Source: Brevundimonas sp.
GTDB taxonomy: Bacteria; Pseudomonadota; Alphaproteobacteria; Caulobacterales; Caulobacteraceae
Assembly (NCBI RefSeq): GCF_027484365.1
Contig: NZ_JAIXTC010000018.1
Coordinates: 144,286-208,285, forward strand
Length of the DNA stretch: 64,000 bases
Reading direction: 5' to 3'
Made by a program: the position numbers and the translations under genes. Within the stretch, counting starts at the first letter, position 1. Each line of letters begins with the position of its first letter. A model generated the notes under the pieces. The model was not told the DNA's origin. It did no database searches and worked only from the letters and a program-made list of their open reading frames with translations. Positions 43,201-50,962 of this stretch are shown here, one piece after another.

Positions 43201-43416
43201 CGCGAAGGCGTAGCCGGACCGGCCGTTGAAATCATAGTCCAGGCGCAGGGCCTCGCCACGATGGCCGGTCACGCTGGACAGGGTCGAGGTCACATCGGTC
43301 GAGGCATCGGCGGTCCAGGGGGCCAGGTCCTCGAACGCATCCAGCGTCCGTGACGACTGGGCGTGCGCGGGGGCGGCGAACAGCAAGGCGGCAACCAGCC
43401 CGAGGACCCAACGCAT
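40210..43416 (-). CDS. Large exported six-hairpin glycosidase-like protein with carbohydrate-binding domains
   Basis: 1068 residues. Signal peptide MRWVLGLVAALLFAAPAHAQ. Residues about 25-190 look like a galactose-binding jelly roll (LRLDYDFNGRSGYAFAARDLP); residues about 195-330 resemble a discoidin/F5-F8 domain (SVDDNPLSAWTTLG). Then comes a beta-rich region, and from about residue 620 an (alpha/alpha)6 domain with YNRSWIRDGAMMAEGL, NDSHGEFVFLAAETWRYTG and AWNGWAEVVGRD, where acidic residues could be catalytic. The ATG at 43416 follows the permease stop by 2 bp with AAGGG upstream, so it is the last gene of the sugar operon. The exact GH family is uncertain. The track's 1317-residue ORF wrongly runs into the permease. 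Confidence 0.82.
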   Translation of the reverse strand: MRWVLGLVAALLFAAPAHAQSSRTLDAFEDLAPWTADASTDVTSTLSSVTGHRGEALRLDYDFNGRSGYAFAARDLPFEAPENYEVSFRVRGAGPTNTFEVKFTDASGENVHWSRTARYDFPDGWTLFTIKKRQIGWAWGPRADRTFRGAERVEFVVTAGEGGRGFIEIDDLTLRTLPPEPSVPPRPVAAAMSEDGNAIASLSVDDNPLSAWTTLGAGEQSLTLDLGYEREFGGLTLRWADGKAASAYRVMASADRRQWREIARVRQGDGGTDWIRTPEASARWLRLDLMTPQTAPGSGQMGAGFGTTGAAATAYSLADLRIEPLAFGEDETAFLTAVAGQSRRGLYPRGFRGEQPYWTLVGVDGGGESGLISEDGAIELKRGGPSIEPFVLDNGRLVTWADARIEQALVDDDLPIPTVTWAHDDWTLKITAMAEGSPDAAALYGRYDLTNTSALERTLTLALAARPMQVNGPEQFLAVSGGAAPVRQMQWHQGELVLDDVVRVHPLAAPDAVRTATFEAGADPQSLIARTGEGVRDGARTADATGLMSGAMLYTVTLRPGETRTFGWVSSLDGPRPALPATASVEAALDLIQTRVAAGWREKLDRFDLITPPEGARIEATMKSSLAHMLMSRQGPALQPGTRSYNRSWIRDGAMMAEGLNRLGHAALSQDYLRWYAPYVFENGKVPCCVDSRGADPVPENDSHGEFVFLAAETWRYTGDLTQLRAVWPQVQAAIGYMDTLRASTRTEANRTPATRHFYGLLPPSISHEGYSDRAAWSYWDDFWGLLGYRDAIEIAEALGETEAAERFAAARSEFSADVTASITGTAIHHRIDWIAGAADRGDFDATSTTIGLSPGGLQDELPQGLLIRTFEKYWENFTARQANRTVWRDYTPYELRTVGAFVRLGQRERAMQALDFFFADRRPRAWNGWAEVVGRDLREPRFIGDMPHAWISSDYIRSALDLFVYDRDADHALVLAAGLPMSWIDSATGVGVREIRTPYGPLTYALRRRAGLTTLTLSPGVTPPGGFVLQWPEGQDLPARIRIDGRAGEWKGRELVIPTGARRVELR

Positions 43417-43418
43417 AC

Positions 43419-44234
43419 TCAACCCTTTACGCTGCCCGCCAGCATGCCGCGGATATAGAACCGCTGCAGCGCGAGGAAGAGGACCAGTACGGGCGCCACC
43501 GTGATCACGGCGCCCGCCATCATCAGTTCGACGTCCTGGACATGTTCGCGCGACAGGGCCGCCAGCGCGACCGGCAGCGTATAGTTCGACTGGTCGGTCA
43601 GGATGATGAGCGGCCACAGGAAGTCGTTCCAGCTGCCCAGGAAGACGAACAGGCCGAGGGTCACGAGGATTGGAGTCAGGGTCGGCAGGACGATGCGGCG
43701 GAAGATCTGGCCCTCGGTCGCGCCGTCGACGCGCGCGGCCTCCAGCATCTCGTCGGGGATGGAAAGCGCATACTGGCGCACCAGGAACAGGCCGAAGATC
43801 GACGCCAGCCACGGCACAAGGGCCCCGGCATAGGTGTTCACCAGCCCCATGGACTTCAGCATCAGGAACAGCGGCAGGGTGCCGATCTGGGCCGGAATGA
43901 CGAGGGCGCCGATCAGCAGCTGGAACAGTCGGTCCCGCCCCTTGAAGGCCAGTTTGGCGAAGGCGTAGCCGGCGGGAACGGTGAAGCCCAGCGCCAGGCC
44001 TGTTGCCAGGGTCGCCAGGGCGAAACTGTTCCACATATAGCGGCCCATGCCCTGGTTCACGAACAGGTCGCGGTAGTGCTCCAGCGTCGGTGTCCGGGGC
44101 AGAAGCGGCGGCGGGAAGACGGCGGCCTCGCCCGTCTGCATGAAACTGACCGACAGCATCCACAGCAGGGGGAACAGGACGATCAGCCCGATCAGGGCCA
44201 CGCCGAGGTTCAACAGCAGGGTCCGGGGCTTCAC
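43419..44234 (-). CDS. Sugar ABC transporter permease (MalG-like)
   Basis: A 271-residue inner-membrane permease with six TM helices. The EAA loop is EAARVDGATEGQIFRRIVLPTLTP, typical of the CUT1 oligosaccharide family; GLVNTYAGALVPWLASIFGLFLVRQY is the usual MalG stretch. The start is a GTG at 44234 that overlaps the upstream permease stop (GTGA), so the track's 367-residue version is too long. It works with the MalF-like protein and the binding lipoprotein encoded just upstream. No ATPase gene is present in the operon. Confidence 0.9.
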   Translation of the reverse strand: MKPRTLLLNLGVALIGLIVLFPLLWMLSVSFMQTGEAAVFPPPLLPRTPTLEHYRDLFVNQGMGRYMWNSFALATLATGLALGFTVPAGYAFAKLAFKGRDRLFQLLIGALVIPAQIGTLPLFLMLKSMGLVNTYAGALVPWLASIFGLFLVRQYALSIPDEMLEAARVDGATEGQIFRRIVLPTLTPILVTLGLFVFLGSWNDFLWPLIILTDQSNYTLPVALAALSREHVQDVELMMAGAVITVAPVLVLFLALQRFYIRGMLAGSVKG

Positions 44235-45121
44235 GTGTGATCTCCGCCCAGCCGCCGCGACACGGCCAGCTGCACCATGGTCACCGCGAAGATGCACAGG
44301 AACAGGATGAAGGCGACGGCCGAGGCGGACCCGAGGTTCCACCATTTGAAGCCCTCTTCGTACATGAAGTAGAGCACCGTCACGGTCGACTGCGCCGGGC
44401 CACCTTGCGTCATCACATAGGGCTCGGCGAACAGCTGGAAGAAGCCGGCGACCGAGATGATCGACACCAGCAGCAGGGTCGGGGCGATGGCCGGCAGGGT
44501 CACATTGGTGAACCGCGCCCATGGCCCGGCGCCGTCGATCCGCGCGGCCTCATAGAGGTCGTCCGGCACGGTCTGGAGGACCGCGAGGAAGATCAGCATG
44601 TTGTAGCCGAAGATCTTCCACACCACGAAGATCAGGATGGCCGGGATCGAGGTGTCGGGACTGCCCAGCCAGTCGACGGCGGGCAGGCCGATCGACGTCA
44701 GGGCCCAGTTGATGACGCCGTAGCGGGTGTGCAGCAGATAGTTCCACAGCACCGCCGTGGCCACGAGCGTGGTCACGTAAGGCGCAAAGAACATGACCCG
44801 CCAGACCGGCCGCCATTTGATGGTCCGGGCGTTCAGGATCACGGCCGCCGCGAGCGAGGCGATGATCGACAGGGGCACGCCGAGCACGCTGAACCACAGG
44901 GTGTTCTTCATCGCCTGCCAGAACAGCGGATTGGTCAGCAGCCGCTCATAGTTCTGCAGGCCCACGAACCGCATGTTGCCGAGGTCGGCCAGGGCATAGA
45001 TGTCGAAGTCGGTCAGGCTGAGCAGCAGCGACGACACGACCGGAATGACGAAGAAGATCGCGATGGCGATCAGCGCAAGGGCGACGAAGCCCCATGCGGC
45101 GCGTTCCCGGCGAGAGATCAT
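44231..45121 (-). CDS. Sugar ABC transporter permease (MalF-like)
   Basis: A 296-residue inner-membrane permease: TM1 FVALALIAIAIFFVIPVVSSLLLS, then the CUT1 EAA loop EAARIDGAGPWARFTNVTLPAIAP and FAEPYVMTQGGP. The ATG at 45121 overlaps the stop of the binding-protein gene (ATGA). It lacks the large periplasmic loop of E. coli MalF, as in most CUT1 relatives. It pairs with the MalG-like permease. Confidence 0.9.
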   Translation of the reverse strand: MISRRERAAWGFVALALIAIAIFFVIPVVSSLLLSLTDFDIYALADLGNMRFVGLQNYERLLTNPLFWQAMKNTLWFSVLGVPLSIIASLAAAVILNARTIKWRPVWRVMFFAPYVTTLVATAVLWNYLLHTRYGVINWALTSIGLPAVDWLGSPDTSIPAILIFVVWKIFGYNMLIFLAVLQTVPDDLYEAARIDGAGPWARFTNVTLPAIAPTLLLVSIISVAGFFQLFAEPYVMTQGGPAQSTVTVLYFMYEEGFKWWNLGSASAVAFILFLCIFAVTMVQLAVSRRLGGDHT

Positions 45122-46395
45122 GCCGCCCGCCCCTGTTCGATCATCCAGCGGCGCTTCTCGAGCAGGCGGTCGGCGCGGCGGTCGATCTCGGCGCCGGCCT
45201 GCTGCACGGAGAACTCGCCGCGCACCATCCGCTCCGCCACGACCTGCATCTCGGTCACGATCCGCTCCCACTCGGGAACCTTGGGCACGGCCTTCGCGCG
45301 CGCCAACTGACCGTTGAAGGCGGTGACATAGGGGTCGGACGCCACCTTCGGCGCGGCCCAGGCGGAGCGACGCGCGGGCAGGTCGCCGGAGATGACGTTG
45401 AACCGGGCCTGCACCGCCGGATCGGACAGGTAGCGGACCAGCTTCCAGGCCGCCTCCTGACGGGGGGAAGAGCGGAAGACGGCCAGGGACGACCCGCCGG
45501 GGGCCGAGGCGCCGGGACCGGTCGGACCGGGCACGCCGGCCGTCGTCCAGTGCGGCTGAACCTCCGGCGGCAACCGGGTCTTCATGTCGCCGATGGTCCA
45601 GGGGCCCGAGAAGTAGAAGGCGAAATAACCCCTGGCGAACTCGTTCCAGACGTTGCTGATCTGGGCCGCCGAGGCCAGGGGGGCGAGGCCCTCGTCGAAC
45701 AGGCTCTTGTAGAAGGCGAGCGCCGCCTGGAAGGACTCGCTGGAGAAGTTGCCGCGCGTGTCCTGGTCACGAAGCAAGGGTTGATCGCCCTGCAGACCGA
45801 AGGTCAGCAGTTGCTCGAACTCATTGACCGGCAACAGGATTGCGAAGTTGCCGTCGCCGGACACGCGCTTGACCGCATGCATCGCCCGCTTCCACTCCGC
45901 CCAGTCGGTCGGCATGGCGTCGAAGCCCGCACGGGCCAGAATATCGGTGCGCAGGAAGATCAGCCGCGTGTCGACATACCAGGGCGTGGCCATGGCGCGA
46001 CCGGCGATCGCATTGGTCTCCAGCACAGCAGGAAACTGATCGGTCAGAAGGTCCGCGGCCGCCTCCGGCGTCGGCGACAGGGCCCCGATAGCCGCCAGTT
46101 CCGCGACCCAGGTGTTGCCGATCTGGCTGACGTCGGGCAGCGAGGCGCCGGCATAGGCGGTCAGCAGCTTCTGGTGCGCGGCCGACCAGGGCTGGGGCTG
46201 GACCACGACCCTGATGCCCGGATTGGCCGCCTCGAACGCGGGCAGGATATCGGGCACATGGGTCCCCTCATTGCCCATGGCCCAGAAGGTCAATCGGGTG
46301 ATCCCGTCCTCGCGGCCGCACCCCGCCAGGCCGCCGGAAAGGGCAAGACCGCCCGCCCCCGCCATCAGTCCCAGCGCGGACCGGCGATGGATCAT
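45118..46395 (-). CDS. Sugar ABC transporter substrate-binding lipoprotein
   Basis: A 425-residue family-1 solute-binding protein. The N-terminus MIHRRSALGLMAGAGGLALS leads to lipobox LAGC, so it is probably membrane-anchored in the periplasm. TRLTFWAMGNEGTHVPDILPAFEAANPGI is the family start, and FARGYFAFYFSGPWTIGDM and GGSSLAVFRSS follow. It would deliver an oligosaccharide to the MalFG-like permeases. It overlaps the upstream glycoamylase-like gene (ATGA). The track's start at 46878 runs through that gene and is rejected. Confidence 0.9.
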   Translation of the reverse strand: MIHRRSALGLMAGAGGLALSGGLAGCGREDGITRLTFWAMGNEGTHVPDILPAFEAANPGIRVVVQPQPWSAAHQKLLTAYAGASLPDVSQIGNTWVAELAAIGALSPTPEAAADLLTDQFPAVLETNAIAGRAMATPWYVDTRLIFLRTDILARAGFDAMPTDWAEWKRAMHAVKRVSGDGNFAILLPVNEFEQLLTFGLQGDQPLLRDQDTRGNFSSESFQAALAFYKSLFDEGLAPLASAAQISNVWNEFARGYFAFYFSGPWTIGDMKTRLPPEVQPHWTTAGVPGPTGPGASAPGGSSLAVFRSSPRQEAAWKLVRYLSDPAVQARFNVISGDLPARRSAWAAPKVASDPYVTAFNGQLARAKAVPKVPEWERIVTEMQVVAERMVRGEFSVQQAGAEIDRRADRLLEKRRWMIEQGRAA

Positions 46396-47834
46396 GCGTC
46401 CAGCCAGCCGCCGGTGAACCCGGCCCGTTGCAGTCCGCGCTTCAGGTTCGGTTCGCCGTGCATGTGACGCCAGACCAGTTCGGAGCGGCCGTTCTCGATC
46501 ATGACCACGATCGGTCCCTGGTCGATGCCGAGGTAGTCGCCGTTGACCCAGCCGAGGCCCGGCACGATCCGGCCGTGCTGCAACCGCCCTTCCCGCTCCG
46601 TCAGGGTCGGGTTGAACGAGTCGAGGAAGCCCCATTCGGTATAGATGCCAGACCCGTAGCGGGTCTTCATCGCCTTCAGGGCGGCGGTCACCTCGGTCGG
46701 GGCGAAGGGGTAGCTGGCCATGGCCGCCGTCGGCGCGATCGTGCCGTCGTCCCGGTCGCCCGGGCCGCGCGCCGAATAGGAGAAGAACTCCCGCTCGCGC
46801 GCGTCGATGACCTGTTTGAAGTCGCCCGGCCCGTCGCAGGCCGTCAGCCCCCAGACGTCGGCCGAATAGCCGTCCCATCCGCCGGGATTGTCGACGGCGT
46901 ATCTGCGCTGGGCGTGGACGGCGCGGCGGCTGTTCTCGAAATAGTCGAGCGACTGCTCGGTCATCATCGACTGGCCCCGCATCCAGGCGTCGCGGATGCC
47001 GCGGAAGTCGATGAACATGTGGCTGTACTGGTGGCCGAAGATCGGCGCGAACTGCAGATGCCAGTCGCCCCAGCGGTCGGTCCAGCTCTGCTCATAGGCA
47101 TGGACCCACTCGTCCCAGACGCCGGTCGGAACCGGGTGGGTCGGACTGCCGATCGCCAGCAGCAGGACCAGCATCCCCTCGTTGTAGACCCACCAGTCGT
47201 GCGGGATGTGGCCCGTCTCCGGATGCCAGCCCATCGAGATGCGGTTGGGCCGCACCACGGCCCAGTCCCATTCCACGCGGTCGTAGATGGCCTGGGCCAG
47301 ACGACGGATCTCTGCCTCGTCGGCATGGCGGCCGTCGAAATACTGCGCGGCGAACAACATGCCGCCCAGCAGCAGGGTCGTATCCACGGTCGACAGTTCG
47401 CAGCGCGCGTAGCGGTGGCCGGTCTCCATCTCGAGGAAATGATAGAAGAAGCCCTTGTAGCCGCTGACGCCGCTGGCCTCCGGCCCCTGCGGCAGGGCGG
47501 CGAAGTAGCGCAGGGTGATCAGGGTCCGCTCGCGCGCCTCGGCCCGGGTCATCCACCCGCGCTGCACCCCCACCGGCCAGCAGGCCAGGGCGAAGCCCAC
47601 GGCCGCGACCGAACAGAAGGACTCGGTCGGCCATCGGTCCGGCGTCAGGCCGGTCTCACGGTCGGTGACATGGACGAACCAGTCGAAGGTCCGGCGCTGA
47701 AGCTCATCGATCTCCGGATCGACAGGATTGACGCCTGACCGCACCCCTCTCCGGTCCTGACCCAGGGCCGGCGATGCGGCGGCGGCCACCAGACCGGCCA
47801 GGGTCGAACCCATCAAGAAGCGACGACGATCCAT
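46392..47834 (-). CDS. Tat-exported glycoamylase-like glycoside hydrolase (GH144 type)
   Basis: 480 residues. The twin-arginine signal is MDRRRFLMGSTLAGLVAAAA. The mature part matches the Pfam glycoamylase fold: LQRRTFDWFVHVTDRETGLTPDR, GYKGFFYHFLEMETGHRY, CELSTVDTTLLLGGMLFA and YNEGMLVLLLAIGSPTHP. Characterised members of this fold include GH144 endo-beta-1,2-glucanases, so a beta-1,2-glucan substrate is possible, though other linkages cannot be excluded. It lies downstream of the TonB receptor gene after a terminator-like hairpin and overlaps the binding-protein gene by 4 bp. Periplasmic location is inferred. Confidence 0.83.
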   Translation of the reverse strand: MDRRRFLMGSTLAGLVAAAASPALGQDRRGVRSGVNPVDPEIDELQRRTFDWFVHVTDRETGLTPDRWPTESFCSVAAVGFALACWPVGVQRGWMTRAEARERTLITLRYFAALPQGPEASGVSGYKGFFYHFLEMETGHRYARCELSTVDTTLLLGGMLFAAQYFDGRHADEAEIRRLAQAIYDRVEWDWAVVRPNRISMGWHPETGHIPHDWWVYNEGMLVLLLAIGSPTHPVPTGVWDEWVHAYEQSWTDRWGDWHLQFAPIFGHQYSHMFIDFRGIRDAWMRGQSMMTEQSLDYFENSRRAVHAQRRYAVDNPGGWDGYSADVWGLTACDGPGDFKQVIDAREREFFSYSARGPGDRDDGTIAPTAAMASYPFAPTEVTAALKAMKTRYGSGIYTEWGFLDSFNPTLTEREGRLQHGRIVPGLGWVNGDYLGIDQGPIVVMIENGRSELVWRHMHGEPNLKRGLQRAGFTGGWLDA

Positions 47835-47878
47835 GGGTACACCTCTTACGCGGAACCGGCGGGACGATCATGCCCCAA

Positions 47879-47917
47879 CAAAAAGTTGGCCGCCCACGCT
47901 GAAGCGAGGGCGGCCAG
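47879..47917 (-). terminator. Intrinsic terminator or attenuator after the TonB receptor gene
   Basis: TGGCCGCCC / GGGCGGCCA is a perfect 9-bp stem with a 12-base loop; on the minus strand it is followed by ACTTTTTG. It lies 16 bp after the receptor stop and 45 bp before the glycoamylase-like start, so it may set unequal expression between the receptor and the downstream ABC/hydrolase genes. Confidence 0.75.
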
Positions 47918-47932
47918 TCTCAGGAGAGGTTT

Positions 47933-50900
47933 CTAGAAGACGTAGCGCAGGCCGAGCTGGAAGCTCTGGGTCGGCACGAACTGGGCCGTCGGGGCGCCGA
48001 ACATCGGGTTCGGACGACGCAGGGCCGGGTTGTTGCCGTCCAGGAACATGCCCTGGTTGTAGCCGGAGTAGTTGCGGAAGTTGAACACGTTGATCGCGTC
48101 CAGCGTCAGTTCCAGCCGGGTTCCGCCCGGCATGGCGATCGGGCGGGCCAGACGCAGGTCGACCTGGCGATAGGCGAAGTTCAGGCCCGGCAGGAAGGCG
48201 CGCTTGTCGGGGAAGTGGGCGAACCACTGGATCGGCAGGCCGCCGTCCGGGAAGCCCGTGAACGGACGGCCCGAGCCGAGGGTCACGATCGACGACAGCT
48301 TGAACGCATACGGCAGGCGCAGGGTGCCCGAGGCGACGATGCGGTGACGCTCGACGCCCGGCGAGTTGAAGGTCGGGCTGAAGGCGGTCGAGGCATAGTC
48401 GAAGTCGAAGTTCCCGGTGCCCTGATCCCGGCTGCCGTTCTGGGTCCCGTCCGCAAGGGTGTAGGCCAGGTTGAAGCCGTAGCCCGACTCCTCGGTGTAG
48501 GGACGGTCGATGGTCACATACATCGCCTTATATTCACGCTCGCGACCGTGGTCGGAGTAGAAGACGCTGTCGTTGAAGGCGTAGGGCTGGCCGGTCGCCG
48601 GATTGGTGAACTGCGACGGACGCACCGTGATGCCGTTGGTGTTGTTGACGTTCAGGCGCGACCACTGGAACTCGTTCTCGGTCTTGGCGTACGAGAACGT
48701 CAGCGCCGTCTGGATGTCGCCGAACTTCTGGCGAATGCCGAAGTTGAATTGGTCCGTGCGCGGCGGCGGGGCTTCGTTGTTGACCAGGAAGATTTCGCCA
48801 CGGCCCTGGGTGCCGGCCAGAAGGGTGTCGAGCCCGCCCGCAGTCGCATAGGTCGGATTCCAGGCCACGGTGTTGGGCTGTCCGCCGAACGCCCCGCCCG
48901 CGGGCGAGAAGTAGATGGTGCGGCTCAGTTGGAAAGGCTTGTAGCGTTCGTCGAAGGCGAAGTTGAAGGCGATCCGGTCGAAATAGCGGCCGGCGCCGGC
49001 GAACAGGACGGTGCGCTCGTCGCCGAACACGTCATAGGACAGACCGATGCGCGGCTGGAACGCCTTGGTGTAGGCGTCGCGGCCGCCCGTAGTGATGTAG
49101 TCGTTGACGTCGACCTGGCGGACATAGTTCGGGTTGGCGACCATCAGGGCCAGGACGTCACGCACGACCTGGGGCGTCGTGTAGTCGTTGTTGACGGCGT
49201 TGTCCTCATAGTCCCAACGCAGGCCCAGGTTCAGTTCCAGCTTGTCGGTGACCTGCCAGTCGTCCTGGATGTAGAGGCCGAAGACGGCGTTCTCGGCAGT
49301 TGTCGGAGCCACCGGCAGGTTCAGTGTCACCCGGGTCGGGATGGTCGCGCTGCCGAAGATCGCCGGGTTGGCCGTGATGTCGTAGTCGAACTGAGGGTTC
49401 CGGTTGAACTGCTTGTTCACATAGTATTCTTGCATGGAATACTTGGCGCCGACCTTGATCGTGTGCGACCCCATCCATTCGATCGCGTTGAACGTCAGGT
49501 CGTTGCGGAACGTCAGGCTCTGCTGCTCGATGTCCTGGTTGTTCGACCCGCCGCCCTGATTGAAGACGTTGGCCTCGGTCTGGTTGTAGTCAAACTGGAA
49601 GCCGGGCGTCGTCGCATTGGTGTCGCGATAGATGAGAAACCGGCGTCCGGACTCGCTGAAGTTCGACGCGGTCGGATTGTAGACCGAGTCCAGATAGTCG
49701 ATCGAAAACTCGTTCAGGAAGCTCTCGCCCTGGAACTGGTGCTTGAAGACGACGCCCAGGGTCTCGCCGTTGATCTCGATCGCCCGGCTGATGTCGGTCG
49801 GTCCGTTGCCGAAGTCACGGAGATCAGTCTCCGTGCGATAGGTGGTCGACAGGTCGACGCGCTGACGATCATCCACCTGCCAGGACAGCTTGCCGAAGAA
49901 CAGATCCTGTTCGAACGGGGCCTCAAAGGTGCCCAGGCGCGACGCGAACTGGTTGTTGTATTCGGTGCGGTTCAGGAACACCTGACGCTCGCGCGTCTCG
50001 TCCTTGCGCTCGTAGCTCAGGAAGTAATGCAGCCGATCCTCGATGATCGGGCCGCCTAGCGAGCCGCCGTACTGCAGCCGGTCCAGACGCGCCTGAGGCC
50101 GACCGGCGCGCAGGCCGAACACGTCCTGGGCGATCCAGTCGCTGGGCTGGTAGTAGACGAACAGATCGCCGGTCAGGTCGTTGGTGCCCGAACGGGTGAT
50201 CGACGAGATGATGGCCGACGAGGCCTGCTCATACTCGGCCTTGAAGTTCTGCGTCAGGACGCGGAATTCCTGCACCGCGCTCTGCGGGAAGGGGTTGCCG
50301 CGGCTGTCGTCCTGACCGGCGATGCCGCCGTCGAGGATGGTCGACTTCTGGCTCTGGCCGTCGATGAAGACGTTGACCGCGAGCGACGGCTGACCGCCGG
50401 CCGAGATCGTCCGTTCCGTGTCGCCTTCCTGAACGACCACGCCCGGAGCCAGGGCGGCGAAGTTGAGGAAGTTGCGGCTGATCTGCGGCAGGTCGTTGAT
50501 CTGCTGGCGGCTGACGTTGGTGGCGACTTCCGAGGTACGGACCTCGAAGATGCGACGGCCGGTGACGACGATGTCGTCCACCTGGGTGCCTTCGCCGGCG
50601 TTCGCCGTGGCGGTGGCCCCGACTTCCAGGTCCAGGGTGCCGATCTGGCCGAGCGACAGGGTCACGGTGTCCGTCGCCGTCTGACCGTCCGCGCTGGTGA
50701 CCGTCACCTCGTAGCTGCCGGGGCGCAGACCGGACAGGACGTAGGTGCCGCGGTCCGAAACCCGGGCGCGGTTGGTGTAGCCGGTCGCGGTGTCGCGGGC
50801 GACGACCTCGCCGCCGGGCTCGACGGCCTGGCCTTCGTAGACCGTGCCGCGCAGGGTCGAGGTGGAGACCTGGGCCGAGGCGGCTCCGGCTGTCAGCAGG

Positions 50901-50962
50901 GTCGCGACGGCCAGGGCCGAGGCGGCGCCCAGCGCGCGGGTGCGCAGGGTCATGCGGGTCAT
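47933..50962 (-). CDS. TonB-dependent receptor, Oar-like with N-terminal regulatory domain
   Basis: A 1009-residue outer-membrane receptor. Signal peptide LAVATLLTAGAASAQ; a carboxypeptidase-regulatory-like domain follows (STLRGTVYEGQAVEPGGEVVA, SGLRPGSYEVTV), then a TonB-box-like DDIVVTGRR, a plug and a 22-strand barrel ending in FQLGLRYVF with C-terminal Phe. Receptors of this design in Caulobacterales often import oligosaccharides; its place beside sugar genes supports that. The start overlaps the lacI stop (ATGA), with GGAGAAA upstream. Substrate inferred to be a glucan oligosaccharide. Confidence 0.93.
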   Translation of the reverse strand: MTRMTLRTRALGAASALAVATLLTAGAASAQVSTSTLRGTVYEGQAVEPGGEVVARDTATGYTNRARVSDRGTYVLSGLRPGSYEVTVTSADGQTATDTVTLSLGQIGTLDLEVGATATANAGEGTQVDDIVVTGRRIFEVRTSEVATNVSRQQINDLPQISRNFLNFAALAPGVVVQEGDTERTISAGGQPSLAVNVFIDGQSQKSTILDGGIAGQDDSRGNPFPQSAVQEFRVLTQNFKAEYEQASSAIISSITRSGTNDLTGDLFVYYQPSDWIAQDVFGLRAGRPQARLDRLQYGGSLGGPIIEDRLHYFLSYERKDETRERQVFLNRTEYNNQFASRLGTFEAPFEQDLFFGKLSWQVDDRQRVDLSTTYRTETDLRDFGNGPTDISRAIEINGETLGVVFKHQFQGESFLNEFSIDYLDSVYNPTASNFSESGRRFLIYRDTNATTPGFQFDYNQTEANVFNQGGGSNNQDIEQQSLTFRNDLTFNAIEWMGSHTIKVGAKYSMQEYYVNKQFNRNPQFDYDITANPAIFGSATIPTRVTLNLPVAPTTAENAVFGLYIQDDWQVTDKLELNLGLRWDYEDNAVNNDYTTPQVVRDVLALMVANPNYVRQVDVNDYITTGGRDAYTKAFQPRIGLSYDVFGDERTVLFAGAGRYFDRIAFNFAFDERYKPFQLSRTIYFSPAGGAFGGQPNTVAWNPTYATAGGLDTLLAGTQGRGEIFLVNNEAPPPRTDQFNFGIRQKFGDIQTALTFSYAKTENEFQWSRLNVNNTNGITVRPSQFTNPATGQPYAFNDSVFYSDHGREREYKAMYVTIDRPYTEESGYGFNLAYTLADGTQNGSRDQGTGNFDFDYASTAFSPTFNSPGVERHRIVASGTLRLPYAFKLSSIVTLGSGRPFTGFPDGGLPIQWFAHFPDKRAFLPGLNFAYRQVDLRLARPIAMPGGTRLELTLDAINVFNFRNYSGYNQGMFLDGNNPALRRPNPMFGAPTAQFVPTQSFQLGLRYVF

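Noticed and set aside
40210-44163. Possible 1317-residue fusion of permease and hydrolase
   Set aside because: The MalG-like frame is in a different register with a clear stop at 43419, and the hydrolase has its own start, ribosome-binding site and signal peptide at 43416.
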